A stretch of 64,000 bases of DNA from Gluconobacter frateurii (GTDB lineage Bacteria; Pseudomonadota; Alphaproteobacteria; Acetobacterales; Acetobacteraceae). The notes under the pieces were generated by a model. It ran no database searches. It was not told the DNA's origin and saw nothing but the letters and a program-made list of their open reading frames with translations. Below are positions 1-8,870 of the stretch, in pieces (position 1 is the stretch's first letter; the number at the start of each line of letters is the position of its first letter). The stretch lies in the NCBI RefSeq assembly GCF_002723955.1, contig NZ_BEWN01000001.1, forward strand, positions 930,001-994,000. Direction: 5' to 3'. Made by a program: the position numbers and the translations under genes.

Positions 1-1
1 T

Positions 2-190
2 AATTTGCTGATTGGATTAGGATTAGCACTTGGAACAGTCGGTGCACTTCTCTCTAATCTTGCGAGCGGAATGCTGACATCCTCTTATGGGTTTAGTATG
101 ACCTTCGTCGCCTTGGGCGTTGCAGGCGTTATCGTGGCGGGTCTGTTTGCATTGGGCATGCCGGAAACTCACTCAATCTCTTCGGATTAA
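2..190 (+). CDS. MFS transporter, C-terminal fragment (cut by window start)
   Basis: The reading frame is already open at the first bases and ends at a TAA at 188-190, so only about 62 C-terminal residues are present. They form two strongly hydrophobic stretches separated by a short loop (SSYGFSMTF), followed by a short polar tail. This matches the last two helices of a 12-helix major facilitator transporter. The substrate cannot be told from this fragment. It is co-directional with the acyl-CoA dehydrogenase-like gene 130 bp downstream, but operon membership is uncertain. Confidence 0.7.
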   Translation, partial: NLLIGLGLALGTVGALLSNLASGMLTSSYGFSMTFVALGVAGVIVAGLFALGMPETHSISSD

Positions 191-319
191 GTGTGACTGC
201 TGAATATCCTATGGAGTTTATTTCGCTCAAAAGAGTGAATGGATTGCGGCGCACTGAACGGGATCTATCAACCCACACTAAACGTTCCTTCATGGCAGTG
301 CGTGAAGGAATGCTGAGGG

Positions 320-1453
320 ATGGCGATTGCAGAGCAGGATGCTTGTGAACAAGGGCTTGCTGTTTTTGAAGCAAAGTTGCAGCGATTGTTTGAGGAATGG
401 AAGGCCAAGCCGCTTTCGGCTCCTGAAAACGAGTTTCCTGTTGCTCTCCTGAAGGAGCTGCAAGAAAAAGGCGTGTTTTCGGCTCTTTTTTCGATCGAGG
501 AAGGCGGCCTTGGGATGTGTAGATCCGCAGAAGGAGGCCAGTATCTCTTCACCCTGCTGAGGCGCGTCGGGTATCTGAGCCTGTCTTTGGGACGATGTCT
601 GGAAGGGCATGTGAATGTGGTGCGTCTCGTGGAATTGTATGGCACCACAGCTCAGCGCCATGTCCTAAGGTCTCGCCTGAAACAGGCTGGTTTGGCTGGA
701 ATTTGGGTTACAGATGGAAATCCTCTGGTCACCCTAAAGAGGGAAGGTTCGAGTTACAGGCTTTCAGGAATTAAAGGGTTTGCCAGTGCCGTCAAACAGG
801 TCAGTCTGGCGTTGATAACAGCGACGCCCAATCAGGGTGCCCCGGTCATGGTTCTTGTCCCGACAACCGATGCGAATCGTCAACGACCTGGCCCAGGGAC
901 ACTCACCGGAATGCACGCCAGCGGAACAGGAGCCTATGATTTTACGGGCCTTCGGATCGCGCCTGAAGACATTCTTGGATCAGCAGGTGATTATCTCCGA
1001 CAGCCCGAGTTTTCTGCGGGCGCGTGGCGAGGATCGGCTGTGGCCCTGGGAGGAATAGATCATCTGGTGGACCTGCTCAGACAGGAGCTTCTGGCTCGAG
1101 GACGAGCTGACAATCCACATCAGCTGGCCAGGATAGGAGAAGCACTTATTCTTCGGAAGACCGCAGCGATGTGGGTTAAAGAAGCTGTTAAAGCGGCTTA
1201 TTCCGTTCATATGGCATCAGAAGATGTGATCTCGATCATCAATCTGGCCCGATTGGCAGTCGAACGGGCAGCTTTGGAATTGATTACACTCGTCCAAAGG
1301 AGCCTTGGTCTGTCGGCCTTCATAAAAGGTAAAGCGGTAGAACAGGTTATGAGGGATCTGGCCACTTATTTAAGGCAACCTGCACCTGACGAAGCTTTAA
1401 CTGAGGCAGCTTCGTGGTTTGTTCATAATGACTGGCCGGAAGTAGTCTCATGA
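320..1453 (+). CDS. Acyl-CoA dehydrogenase family protein
   Basis: A 377-residue flavoprotein of the acyl-CoA dehydrogenase fold. The N-terminal helical part carries the usual EEGGLGM turn. The central beta part has the G-WVTDG segment and a substrate-like strand (YRLSGIKGFASA). The C-terminal helical bundle forms the FAD and tetramer half. A GAAGGA-type ribosome site precedes the ATG. The stop overlaps the next ATG by four bases, so it is translationally coupled to the PIG-L deacetylase. In this gene set (dehydrogenase, PIG-L, NodS-like methyltransferase, glycosyltransferase) the enzyme probably acts on a carrier- or sugar-bound acyl group rather than in beta-oxidation; no thiolase or hydratase lies nearby. 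That role is inferred. Confidence 0.85.
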   Translation: MAIAEQDACEQGLAVFEAKLQRLFEEWKAKPLSAPENEFPVALLKELQEKGVFSALFSIEEGGLGMCRSAEGGQYLFTLLRRVGYLSLSLGRCLEGHVNVVRLVELYGTTAQRHVLRSRLKQAGLAGIWVTDGNPLVTLKREGSSYRLSGIKGFASAVKQVSLALITATPNQGAPVMVLVPTTDANRQRPGPGTLTGMHASGTGAYDFTGLRIAPEDILGSAGDYLRQPEFSAGAWRGSAVALGGIDHLVDLLRQELLARGRADNPHQLARIGEALILRKTAAMWVKEAVKAAYSVHMASEDVISIINLARLAVERAALELITLVQRSLGLSAFIKGKAVEQVMRDLATYLRQPAPDEALTEAASWFVHNDWPEVVS

Positions 1454-2181
1454 ATATTCAGGAAGCTCTAGAAAAATTTGCCCGCTTCCCTGTGGCATCC
1501 TTTGATGCCATCGCTCCAGGGACATCTTTCGTGCTGGCACCCCATCCTGATGATGAAAGTCTAGGTTGTGGAGGTTTTATAGCTTCGGCAGTAGAGCAAG
1601 GGCGTCCACCTCTCGTTGTGATCGTTTCGGACGGATCCGCATCTCATCCAGGTTCCGATGCATGGCCCCCGCAGCGGCTGGCGCGCCAAAGGCAGGAAGA
1701 AAGTGTCCATGCTGCATCGCTTCTGGGTCTTGGGGCAGACAGACTGATATTTATGAACCTTGAAGATACGAAAGTTCCGACACGGGGAACGCGCTTCAAT
1801 TCTACGGTCCATAATCTGCTTGAGCTTCTGTCTCGTTACAAGTGTGAAACCCTCCTAATGCCGTGGAGGCACGATCCACATTGTGACCATGAAGCAGTTT
1901 GGTTCATGGGGCAGGCGTTAAAAACCCTGAAGCCTGGCCTTAAGGCGCTGCAATATCCAGTTTGGGGCCTGACGCTTCCCCTTGAAGCACAGGTTCGAGA
2001 AAATACTCTTACAGGGGTGCGATTGAATGTTCAGCCGTATCTGGAAAAAAAACGACGGGCCATTCAGGCGCACCGAAGCCAAAGAGGACTGGTTGTACAA
2101 GATGATCCTAGCGGATTTGTACTACCAGAGCACTTACTGGAGAAAATGCTGCAACCCTATGAAATATTTATCACATCATGA
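1450..2181 (+). CDS. PIG-L family zinc deacetylase
   Basis: A 243-residue protein of the LmbE/PIG-L family, zinc enzymes that remove N-acetyl groups from N-acetylglucosamine-type sugars. The zinc motif HPDDE begins at residue 32 (APHPDDESLGCGG), and the second part, HDPHCDH, lies near residues 142-148. There is no signal peptide, so it is cytoplasmic. It overlaps both neighbours by ATGA junctions (1450-1453 and 2178-2181), which implies one transcript and coupled translation. A deacetylase followed by a NodS-like methyltransferase suggests that an amino sugar is deacetylated and then N-methylated, as in Nod-factor chemistry. That step order is inference. Confidence 0.9.
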   Translation: MNIQEALEKFARFPVASFDAIAPGTSFVLAPHPDDESLGCGGFIASAVEQGRPPLVVIVSDGSASHPGSDAWPPQRLARQRQEESVHAASLLGLGADRLIFMNLEDTKVPTRGTRFNSTVHNLLELLSRYKCETLLMPWRHDPHCDHEAVWFMGQALKTLKPGLKALQYPVWGLTLPLEAQVRENTLTGVRLNVQPYLEKKRRAIQAHRSQRGLVVQDDPSGFVLPEHLLEKMLQPYEIFITS

Positions 2182-2801
2182 GTAACGAAACATGGAAAGC
2201 AGATATTTTCGAAAGCCTATTTCAGCGGCATCCTGACCCATGGGGTTTTGAGAGCAGCCCTTACGAAGAAAAGAAGCTCAGGCATGTTCTGCAATGTCTG
2301 CCCTCCTTTCCTATTTCTTTCGCTGTTGAACTTGGATGTGCCATTGGCGTCGGTACGTTAGCGCTTGCACGGCGCTGCGAGCGTGTGTTGGGAGTGGACG
2401 CTTCGAAAACTGCGCTCGACATGGCAATGCGGCGTTGTAAGGAGCAAAAGCAGGTCAGGTTCCTCAAAGCTTTTTTGCCTGCAGAATATCCGGTTTCTGA
2501 GGCGGCGGACTGTGATTTTATTCTGATCTCTGAAGTTTTATATTTCCTGAATTCAGCAGATATCCAGAAACTTGCTGTTCTGGTTACCCAGAGTTTGGTG
2601 ACGAATGGGAGCATTCTGATCGTGAACTGGACAGGGCTGACTGATACACCTTGTACGGGCGATGAGGCGGCCGAGTGCTTTATCCGTGCCTGTCATGAAC
2701 AGTCCTGGCGGCCTGATCTGACTGAACGAGGTGAGGGATACCGGATTGATCGGCTGTCTTTTGCAAGGGGTCACCAGAAACAGGATGCGCCAGCCGTATG
2801 A
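2178..2801 (+). CDS. Class I SAM-dependent methyltransferase (NodS-like)
   Basis: A 207-residue methyltransferase. The SAM-binding motif I is VELGCAIGVGTLALA from residue 50, followed by an acidic end of the second strand (GVDAS). The N-terminus (DPWGFESSPYE) is typical of the NodS-like branch, whose founder N-methylates deacetylated chitooligosaccharides. It is third in the operon with the dehydrogenase and the PIG-L deacetylase. Its last 122 bases overlap the 3' end of the convergent glycosyltransferase gene, so both C-termini are encoded by the same DNA. The exact acceptor is unknown. Confidence 0.88.
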   Translation: MSNETWKADIFESLFQRHPDPWGFESSPYEEKKLRHVLQCLPSFPISFAVELGCAIGVGTLALARRCERVLGVDASKTALDMAMRRCKEQKQVRFLKAFLPAEYPVSEAADCDFILISEVLYFLNSADIQKLAVLVTQSLVTNGSILIVNWTGLTDTPCTGDEAAECFIRACHEQSWRPDLTERGEGYRIDRLSFARGHQKQDAPAV

Positions 2802-3762
2802 GGTAATTCAGCACTCGCTGAGCTCGTCTGTGATGCGCTGGCAAATCAATACGACGTATGCGGACGGTAGAGCCTTCTGTGAGAGAGAATGCCGGTCTTG
2901 CCTTGGCATGGAACCATTCTCTGCGAACATGCAGCAGTCGCCTTGAAACAGGTTCGAAAATTTCATCAATATATTCATCCTGCGCAATCAATCGTCTTGC
3001 CAGAGTCTCAGCCATACCTCCCTGTGCGCGCCCTGCCAGTCGAGCTGAAACATAAACCAGCACTTCAGGAGCATGCCGAACAGGAACCCCCTGTCTGCGT
3101 AGTGCCAGATAAAACTGGCGGTCTTCTCCTGAGGGAATACACGGGATTCCGCCGACTTTGCGCCACGCCTGATGGGTTACCGCAATACTGGCACCAGAAT
3201 GCTCTAGGTGACGTGGCCATGGATCATGTGGCTCGGGATGCAGCAGGAGGGAGATTTGTTCGAGAAGGGCGCCATAGGCTTGTTCTGCCTTTTCATCTTC
3301 ATGCAGATGAAAAGGAATTTTTCGGGCTTCCGAGGGAAGAAGCAAAGCTCTACCGAATACAGCTTCAACCGGATAATCCGCAAAAGCATCCAGTGTACGA
3401 GCTATCCAGTCTTCAGCAGCTTCACTATCGGCATCTGTGGTCAGTAAAAGAGTATCAGGCGAAGCTCCTTCTGCTGCAGATGCCATAGCATCACGTCGCG
3501 CGATACCTGCGCCGGCTACGGCCCGAGAATAGGTTACCTTAATTATCTGCAGTTCGAATGGGAGCATATTAATGAGAGATGTTGCCCGCGCACCTGTCTG
3601 ATCGATAGTGTTGTTAATCCATAGGATGACTTTGTCTGGAAGAGTGCTTTGACGTGCCAGCGCCAGAAGACAAGGAATAATATGTTCTTCCTCATTACAT
3701 ACGGGAATAGCAATTATTATTTTCCTTCTCTTCCAAAGAGGATTGTAGAGTTCAATTGCCAC
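2680..3762 (-). CDS. Family 2 glycosyltransferase
   Basis: A 360-residue GT-A glycosyltransferase. It has the opening strand IIIAIPVCNEEEHI (residues 15-28) and a DxD-type metal motif DADS (residues 110-113). The later SGEDRQFYLALRR segment fits the acceptor/catalytic region of family 2 enzymes. No membrane anchor is evident. It converges on the methyltransferase and overlaps it by 122 bp. In related loci this enzyme travels with PIG-L and NodS-like genes, so it probably adds a sugar to the same product. The C-terminal 40 residues lie entirely in the overlap and could be less constrained. Confidence 0.88.
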   Translation of the reverse strand: MAIELYNPLWKRRKIIIAIPVCNEEEHIIPCLLALARQSTLPDKVILWINNTIDQTGARATSLINMLPFELQIIKVTYSRAVAGAGIARRDAMASAAEGASPDTLLLTTDADSEAAEDWIARTLDAFADYPVEAVFGRALLLPSEARKIPFHLHEDEKAEQAYGALLEQISLLLHPEPHDPWPRHLEHSGASIAVTHQAWRKVGGIPCIPSGEDRQFYLALRRQGVPVRHAPEVLVYVSARLAGRAQGGMAETLARRLIAQDEYIDEIFEPVSRRLLHVRREWFHAKARPAFSLTEGSTVRIRRIDLPAHHRRAQRVLNYLIRLAHPVSGDPLQKTADQSGIPHLVQSDQAARTVHDRHG

Positions 3763-3802
3763 TTAAAGCCATCCATCTTTTGCGCTTGCAGCACTACAGC
3801 TC

Positions 3803-4036
3803 CTAATTGGTTGGATTCTCAGGTGCATCTGGAAGCGCAGGGGACTCACCAGGCTCGGGAGAAGGAGCGCGTTTGTCTGGAGGATATTTTTTGCCTGGTT
3901 CTTCGCTCGGTTCTTCTTCCGGCGGTTCATCAGTAATGGGGCTTTTATCTGGATATGGATCAAAAGGCTCATACTCGTCGGGGGAGCCAGGAGCTTTCGT
4001 GGGGTTTCTTGGATGAGCAGTATTTTGAAAAGACAT
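3803..4036 (-). CDS. Small acidic proline-rich protein
   Basis: A 77-residue low-complexity protein, about one quarter proline and rich in Glu, Asp, Ser and Lys (for example PPEEEPSEEPGKKYPP). It has no hydrophobic segment or cysteine and is presumably disordered. The start is well supported: GGAGG lies seven bases before the ATG at 4036. A longer frame through 4089 exists in another phase but lacks this site. I do not recognise a family. It sits just upstream of the glycosyltransferase on the same strand and could be its leader gene. Confidence 0.6.
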   Translation of the reverse strand: MSFQNTAHPRNPTKAPGSPDEYEPFDPYPDKSPITDEPPEEEPSEEPGKKYPPDKRAPSPEPGESPALPDAPENPTN

Positions 4037-4228
4037 GATAAGCCTCCATCAGTAAGTCTATTCAAACGATGAGTAGACCCAGAGTTCACATCACTTTTAA
4101 AAGACGGATATGGCCTTGTAAGTTTAGATTTTGCAGTCAGAAATTAACGTCGGATAATAGAGAAAAGCTTGAGGCTCGGATAACAAGAGCCTGCTAAATT
4201 GGTTTAAATGGAATAAATTTTGATCCCC

Positions 4229-4813
4229 TTACGGGTATATTATACGTGCAACATCGATGCAGCGCATCCCTGCGGCATGGGCTGCCTCTAGACCAGATTG
4301 GGTATCTTCAAAAACAAAACAAAGATCTGGAGCTGTATTGAGACGTTGAGCTGCTTTCAAAAATAGATCGGGTGCAGGTTTGGGCCTGGCGACATCATCG
4401 ATCGTTACGATTTCGTCAAATAGATCAAATAGATCCGTAGCTTTCAGACATGTCTCAACAATTAGACGGGCCCCCCCAGAAGCTACCGCCAGTTGTCGTT
4501 TTCCTTTGTTTGCGCGTGCTATCTGCGCGATCGTCTCGATTTCCTTTAAATCGGAAATATTATTGAAAAATTCTTGCCGCATTGCTTCGATAGCCTTAAC
4601 GCGATCAGGAATTTTAACTTTGAAGTCGCTTTCAAATGCGTCCATCAGAACGTGATCAGACATACCTGCGCGATCCATGAACCATTCCCGGGGCATCTGC
4701 CTGCCTGTGTCTTGAAACCCCTTAAACCATGCGCGCGCATAAATAGGAGGTGTGTCCAGCAAAGTGCCGTCACAATCAAAAATCAGTGCTGCCATGTCCG
4801 AGAAATCAATCAT
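4229..4813 (-). CDS. HAD-superfamily hydrolase (beta-phosphoglucomutase-like phosphatase)
   Basis: A 194-residue HAD phosphatase. The nucleophile motif FDCDGT has Asp13 and Asp15. There is a helical cap (WFKGFQDTGRQMPREW), motif II in VASGG, a lysine in RPKPAPDLF (motif III) and the acidic motif IV in FEDTQSGLEAA. This is the class of small sugar-phosphate phosphatases and phosphoglucomutases. A GGAG lies eight bases before the ATG. The nearby GH15 enzyme and glycosyltransferase make a sugar phosphate the likely substrate, but nothing fixes it. Confidence 0.88.
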   Translation of the reverse strand: MIDFSDMAALIFDCDGTLLDTPPIYARAWFKGFQDTGRQMPREWFMDRAGMSDHVLMDAFESDFKVKIPDRVKAIEAMRQEFFNNISDLKEIETIAQIARANKGKRQLAVASGGARLIVETCLKATDLFDLFDEIVTIDDVARPKPAPDLFLKAAQRLNTAPDLCFVFEDTQSGLEAAHAAGMRCIDVARIIYP

Positions 4814-4950
4814 GCCTTGTGCTCCGTTGGGCTGGGTTGGAAACCTGACACAGTTGGATTTCTGACGTCGATCCTACTATTCTGACATTCAAGTGACCTC
4901 ATTCCACGCACAGTAAAATGAACAGCGTGAAGACGTGCAGCAATACTCGC

Positions 4951-6774
4951 TCATGATGAAGTTTTTTGCTTCAGGATAAGGGTCTCAAGAAGAGTGATAT
5001 GCGCCAGATGGGTAAGGCCTTGGGGCATATTGCCTAGCCATGAGCCATCGCTTGGATCCGCCATTTCGGTCCAGACGCCGACACCTCCTTGAAGGGCGAG
5101 CGTAAGTTCTTCTAAAGCCATTTGCGCCTTACTGACGTCTCCCAAGAGAGCCCATGCTTCAGCTATCCAGAAGGAGCAGGCCAGGAAGCATCCTTCCTCG
5201 TTTGCGACATTGCTGTATCGATAATGATAAGGGCCTGTTTTTAGCTCTCGGTCGAGAGCGATCAGTGTCTGACGGAGACGTTCCTCATTTGTGAACCGAA
5301 AACGTGCAGCGAGAGCCATTGCTGCATCAAGCTTTCCGGAGCCCGGATACATAACATATGACTGTTTTTCGTCTGACCAGCACTGCTCATCAATCCAGGA
5401 TGCGATCCGGTCCCGTTCTCGCATCCACCGATCACGACAGGTGGTAGGTAACTGTCCTTTGTCTGCAAGCTCGACCGCTCGAGCCAGTGCCTGCCAGCAA
5501 CTGATTTTTGAGAAAGTATAGTGCTGCTCGTCCTCAAGTTCCCAGATACCGGCATCTTTCTGACGCCAGTTATCTGCACATTCGTCTGCAATATGTGATA
5601 AAAGTTCTGCACTGGAACTATCAAGGATATTATCGGCTTCGACGAAACGCCAAGCTGTTCCGAAGATATCTCCATAAATGCCATGTTGGTGCTGATTGCT
5701 TGCAAGGTTACCTGTTACCACGGGTCGTGAATTTTTATAGCCTGGCCAGTTAGTCTCCTTCACGGACGAAACTTTTTGCCCACTCAAGGTGTAACAGACG
5801 AGAGGTCCATGCTCCTGAAGGCGTTTCAGGAGCCACGCAAATGCAGCTTGTGCTTCGGCTTGAGCATTAACAGCCAGAAACGCTTTGATTGTGTAACCTG
5901 CATCTCTAATCCATGCGAAACGATAATCGTAATTCTTATGGCTGCCGATTTTTTCCGGCAAAGACGTTGTTGCAGCAGCAGCAATTGCCCCGGATGGAGA
6001 AAACAGAAGAAGCTTCAGGGCGAGAGCACTACGAACAAAGCCATTCCGATACGGACCTTGATAGGTAATTGCACTGGCCCAGAACCGCCATGCCTGATCA
6101 GAAATGTCGATCCTCGCATCAATGTCTTCAATAGGGGGAACAACCAGTGGCTCATCTTGTCCGACGACAAGGGCAAGAACTTGCCGATCTCCTGCATTTA
6201 CTACGAAATGGCCTGTAATACCTGCATCATCCTGTTCGCAGCAAACCTCCGAGCTATGCAGGAAAAATCCTAAAATATCTCTGACATGAAAAACCGTGTA
6301 TCGACCAATCTGAGACTTGTAAGGGCTTGCCGTATCAGCACGTCGGCTGAAGACGATTTTGAAGGCAAAACGAACGCTGCCTGTTACACCCTCTATACGC
6401 CTTGCTAGTTCTGCCCATGGTAATCGACCGGCAGGACTGCTGTTAAGAGATTCTGTTAGGGTCGCTTCACCGTCACACGTTTGGAAAGCTGTTTTCAGAA
6501 CGTTGCTTTCCGGGAGGTAGTGTTGTTCTGTCCGAAATTCACCTTCCGGTTGAACGATAAAATACCCTCCATTTACCGCGTCGATGAGGCGATCGAAGAG
6601 AGGAGGGGAGTCCATATTGGGCACGCACCACCAGTCGATCGACCCGTCCGCTCCCGATAAAGCGACTGAGCGGCCGTCCCCTAGGGCCCCATATTTTTCT
6701 AGCGAAAGATATCCCTCATTTCTGGTTGGGCATATTGGCCCGGTCCCTGTCTCTGGGCAGCCATCAAGCCGCAT
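4951..6774 (-). CDS. Glycoside hydrolase family 15 protein (glucoamylase/trehalase-like)
   Basis: A 607-residue GH15 enzyme. The N-terminal beta-sandwich carries the family signature GADGSIDWWCVPNMDSP. The (alpha/alpha)6 barrel has RFAWIRDAGYTIKAF, a probable general acid glutamate in WELEDEQHYTFSKI (near 406-418), and a second catalytic glutamate in NEEGCFLACSFW (near 520). Members hydrolyse alpha-1,4-glucans, trehalose or related glucosides. No signal peptide is present, so it is a cytoplasmic form of the trehalase/glucoamylase type common in proteobacteria. A GGAAGGGAAGC stretch precedes the ATG. Confidence 0.92.
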   Translation of the reverse strand: MRLDGCPETGTGPICPTRNEGYLSLEKYGALGDGRSVALSGADGSIDWWCVPNMDSPPLFDRLIDAVNGGYFIVQPEGEFRTEQHYLPESNVLKTAFQTCDGEATLTESLNSSPAGRLPWAELARRIEGVTGSVRFAFKIVFSRRADTASPYKSQIGRYTVFHVRDILGFFLHSSEVCCEQDDAGITGHFVVNAGDRQVLALVVGQDEPLVVPPIEDIDARIDISDQAWRFWASAITYQGPYRNGFVRSALALKLLLFSPSGAIAAAATTSLPEKIGSHKNYDYRFAWIRDAGYTIKAFLAVNAQAEAQAAFAWLLKRLQEHGPLVCYTLSGQKVSSVKETNWPGYKNSRPVVTGNLASNQHQHGIYGDIFGTAWRFVEADNILDSSSAELLSHIADECADNWRQKDAGIWELEDEQHYTFSKISCWQALARAVELADKGQLPTTCRDRWMRERDRIASWIDEQCWSDEKQSYVMYPGSGKLDAAMALAARFRFTNEERLRQTLIALDRELKTGPYHYRYSNVANEEGCFLACSFWIAEAWALLGDVSKAQMALEELTLALQGGVGVWTEMADPSDGSWLGNMPQGLTHLAHITLLETLILKQKTSS

Positions 6775-7044
6775 GTCGCTTCCCTTCCATCCATATCTCT
6801 GGCGTTGAGCTAAATAAGAATTTTCTATAGGCTTTAGCGTGAAAGATGATACTGAGTTTCAAAATGAGAAATTTTCTCTTTTTTTGACAAACCAGTTTTT
6901 TAGGATGTCTTTATTTGGATTTCTGCCTTTTCTGAATGGTCTTTAGATATTCTCTGAGAGAACTATTAGAGTATACAAATTTTCGTATATTTCGTGCACA
7001 GATATGTGGTCACACTAATTTTGCCAATGGAGTTCGGTTTCAGA
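6775..7044. promoter_or_regulatory. Divergent promoter region between GH15 and MFS genes
   Basis: An AT-rich stretch without a gene. TTGACA-like (6885-6890, inside TTTTTGACAAACC) and TATATT-like (near 6984) elements are visible toward the MFS gene. GTATACA at 6971-6977 resembles the motif seen upstream of two island operons, but this may be chance in AT-rich DNA. Confidence 0.35.
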
Positions 7045-8220
7045 ATGTATTTCTCAACTGACACTATGGAAAGAGATACTGGCCCGAAGCAGCTTTATCG
7101 CTTATCTCTACTTCTCTTTATAAGTTATCTCGCTGTTGCCATGTCCATGCCGACAACATCAGTTTTTGTTAGCAAGACCCTGCATTATAGTAATTTTTAT
7201 TCCGGGTTGTGTGTCGGCATTGCTTTCTTTTCGACGATCCTGACCCGAGGTGTGGCGGGGAAACTTGCTGATCAGCAGGGCGGCCGCACAGCAGTACTTC
7301 TGGGACTCATGTTATATTCCTTAGCAGGGATAATAGCTTCGATTTCTTCGTGGATAAGCAATTACGACGCTCTCTCTGCCATAGTATTGATTGTAGGCCG
7401 TTTGTTACTTGGCTTGGGCGAGAGCTTTACGATTGTAGGGGTACTTGCCTGGGGGTTCTCAGTAATGGGGAATGAAAGGGCAGGTCGTGTCCTTGCCGTC
7501 GTAGGTATGGCGCTTTATGGCGCGTTTGCGGTTGGCAGTCCGCTGGGTATGATGATTATGCATCATTTTGGCTACGCAAGTGTGTGCGTTGCCGGATTTT
7601 TTTTGCCGCTTATGGGGCTTTTCATTGCCTTGCCTATGGCACCCCCACCGATCCATCGTGGTGGTCGGGCCCCTGTGAGGGAAATCATAGGGCGGATATG
7701 GGATCTCGGTATCATTGTTTTCGCGCAGGGAGTTGGCTTTGCGGTGGTTGGTGCGTTCATGCCACTTCTATTCCTGCAGAGACATTGGGAAAATGCAGGG
7801 TGGGGACTAAGTGCATTTGGAGTAGCTTTTGTTTTGGTGCGTATTTTTTGTGGTCATTTGCCTGACCGGTTTGGTGGCATACGCATAGCCATTGTTTCGT
7901 TGTTCATTGAGATGGTAGGGCAGGTCCTCATTTGGCTGGCTCCAGAGCCTGCGTTAGCACTGACTGGTGCTTTCCTCACGGGAGCAGGGTGCTCAATGGT
8001 ATTCCCTTCTATGGGGGTGGAGGTCGTAGGGCGCGTGGCGCCTCATCTTCGCGCCACCGCGATGGGGGGCTTTGCGGCCTTTCAGGATTTAGCTTATGGC
8101 GCGACTGGGCCGATAGCTGGAATTGTGGCGGATTATGCAGGCTTTTCATCTGTATATTTCATTGGAGCTATAAGCGCAGCAATTGCATTCATTCTATGCT
8201 GTAGACTTAAGACGCATTGA
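7045..8220 (+). CDS. MFS transporter
   Basis: About 391 residues with some twelve hydrophobic helices. The loop 2-3 motif A is GKLADQQGGRTAVLLG. A second, weaker copy follows helix 8 (GHLPDRFGGIRIA), as expected of the two six-helix halves. The family moves small solutes by proton exchange, often as efflux; arabinose/YfcJ-like exporters look similar. The frame is open from a GTG at 6994, but a promoter-like TATATT ends just before it and GGAG lies 12 bases before the ATG at 7045, so I prefer 7045. The substrate is unknown. Confidence 0.85.
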   Translation: MYFSTDTMERDTGPKQLYRLSLLLFISYLAVAMSMPTTSVFVSKTLHYSNFYSGLCVGIAFFSTILTRGVAGKLADQQGGRTAVLLGLMLYSLAGIIASISSWISNYDALSAIVLIVGRLLLGLGESFTIVGVLAWGFSVMGNERAGRVLAVVGMALYGAFAVGSPLGMMIMHHFGYASVCVAGFFLPLMGLFIALPMAPPPIHRGGRAPVREIIGRIWDLGIIVFAQGVGFAVVGAFMPLLFLQRHWENAGWGLSAFGVAFVLVRIFCGHLPDRFGGIRIAIVSLFIEMVGQVLIWLAPEPALALTGAFLTGAGCSMVFPSMGVEVVGRVAPHLRATAMGGFAAFQDLAYGATGPIAGIVADYAGFSSVYFIGAISAAIAFILCCRLKTH

Positions 8221-8870
8221 TTATGGAGGTAATTTTTCTGAACCAGGCCTTTTAAAGAAAACTGAAGATAAAAATCCATACAGGTACGGCAGAGGGACCG
8301 CTGGTTCGCTTTCTGTTCTTTCCAAAAGCCATCACAGGCTTCGGCTCAATGATCATCGACAATCAGAGCAAAAGTTATCTGCCTGAACCAGAATGGCCTG
8401 TGCCGTCGTAATGCATACTGAGACTATGGACTGCATAAGACGACCTTTATCTGATGGAAATGTCGGAGCGCCCCGAGAATTTTCTTGCAGATGATAGACA
8501 GCTTTGGGGATGGGAAGATGAGTTTCGGCCATCATGATTGATGCAATGGAGTTCTTTTCTGAAAATGAGGTGCCTATACAGGGTATGTTCTACCAATCCG
8601 GAAGGCACCAAGCTGTTGCCGGCGCGGCGTATCGTACTCTGCTACGATATGACAGCCGTGCCATGCCCAAGTTTCTTTCATTTCGCCCTTCGCAAAGCTC
8701 CGGACCAAATCTCTGTTAAGGCTCCCTAGGATCAGACCAGAGTCTCTCAATATGCAACCGTAGCAAACAATGTGAAGCGTTAAAGAGCATTCGAAGGAAA
8801 CAGTTTTCTATTCTGATTGTTGAGTTGAATGACGTGTCGTGCGTCATGAAACACAACCTTTCAGGAGCGC
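8221..8870. other. Intergenic region without a supportable gene
   Basis: 650 bases with only short open frames in all phases and no convincing ribosome site before the last 30 bases. One plus-strand stretch (about 8435-8600) has the general feel of a decayed transposase, but I could not match motifs and do not call it. The final part should hold the promoter of the SDR gene. Confidence 0.4.

Noticed and set aside
8435-8720. Decayed transposase
   Set aside because: Only vague resemblance in mixed frames. No DDE block or terminal repeat could be matched.
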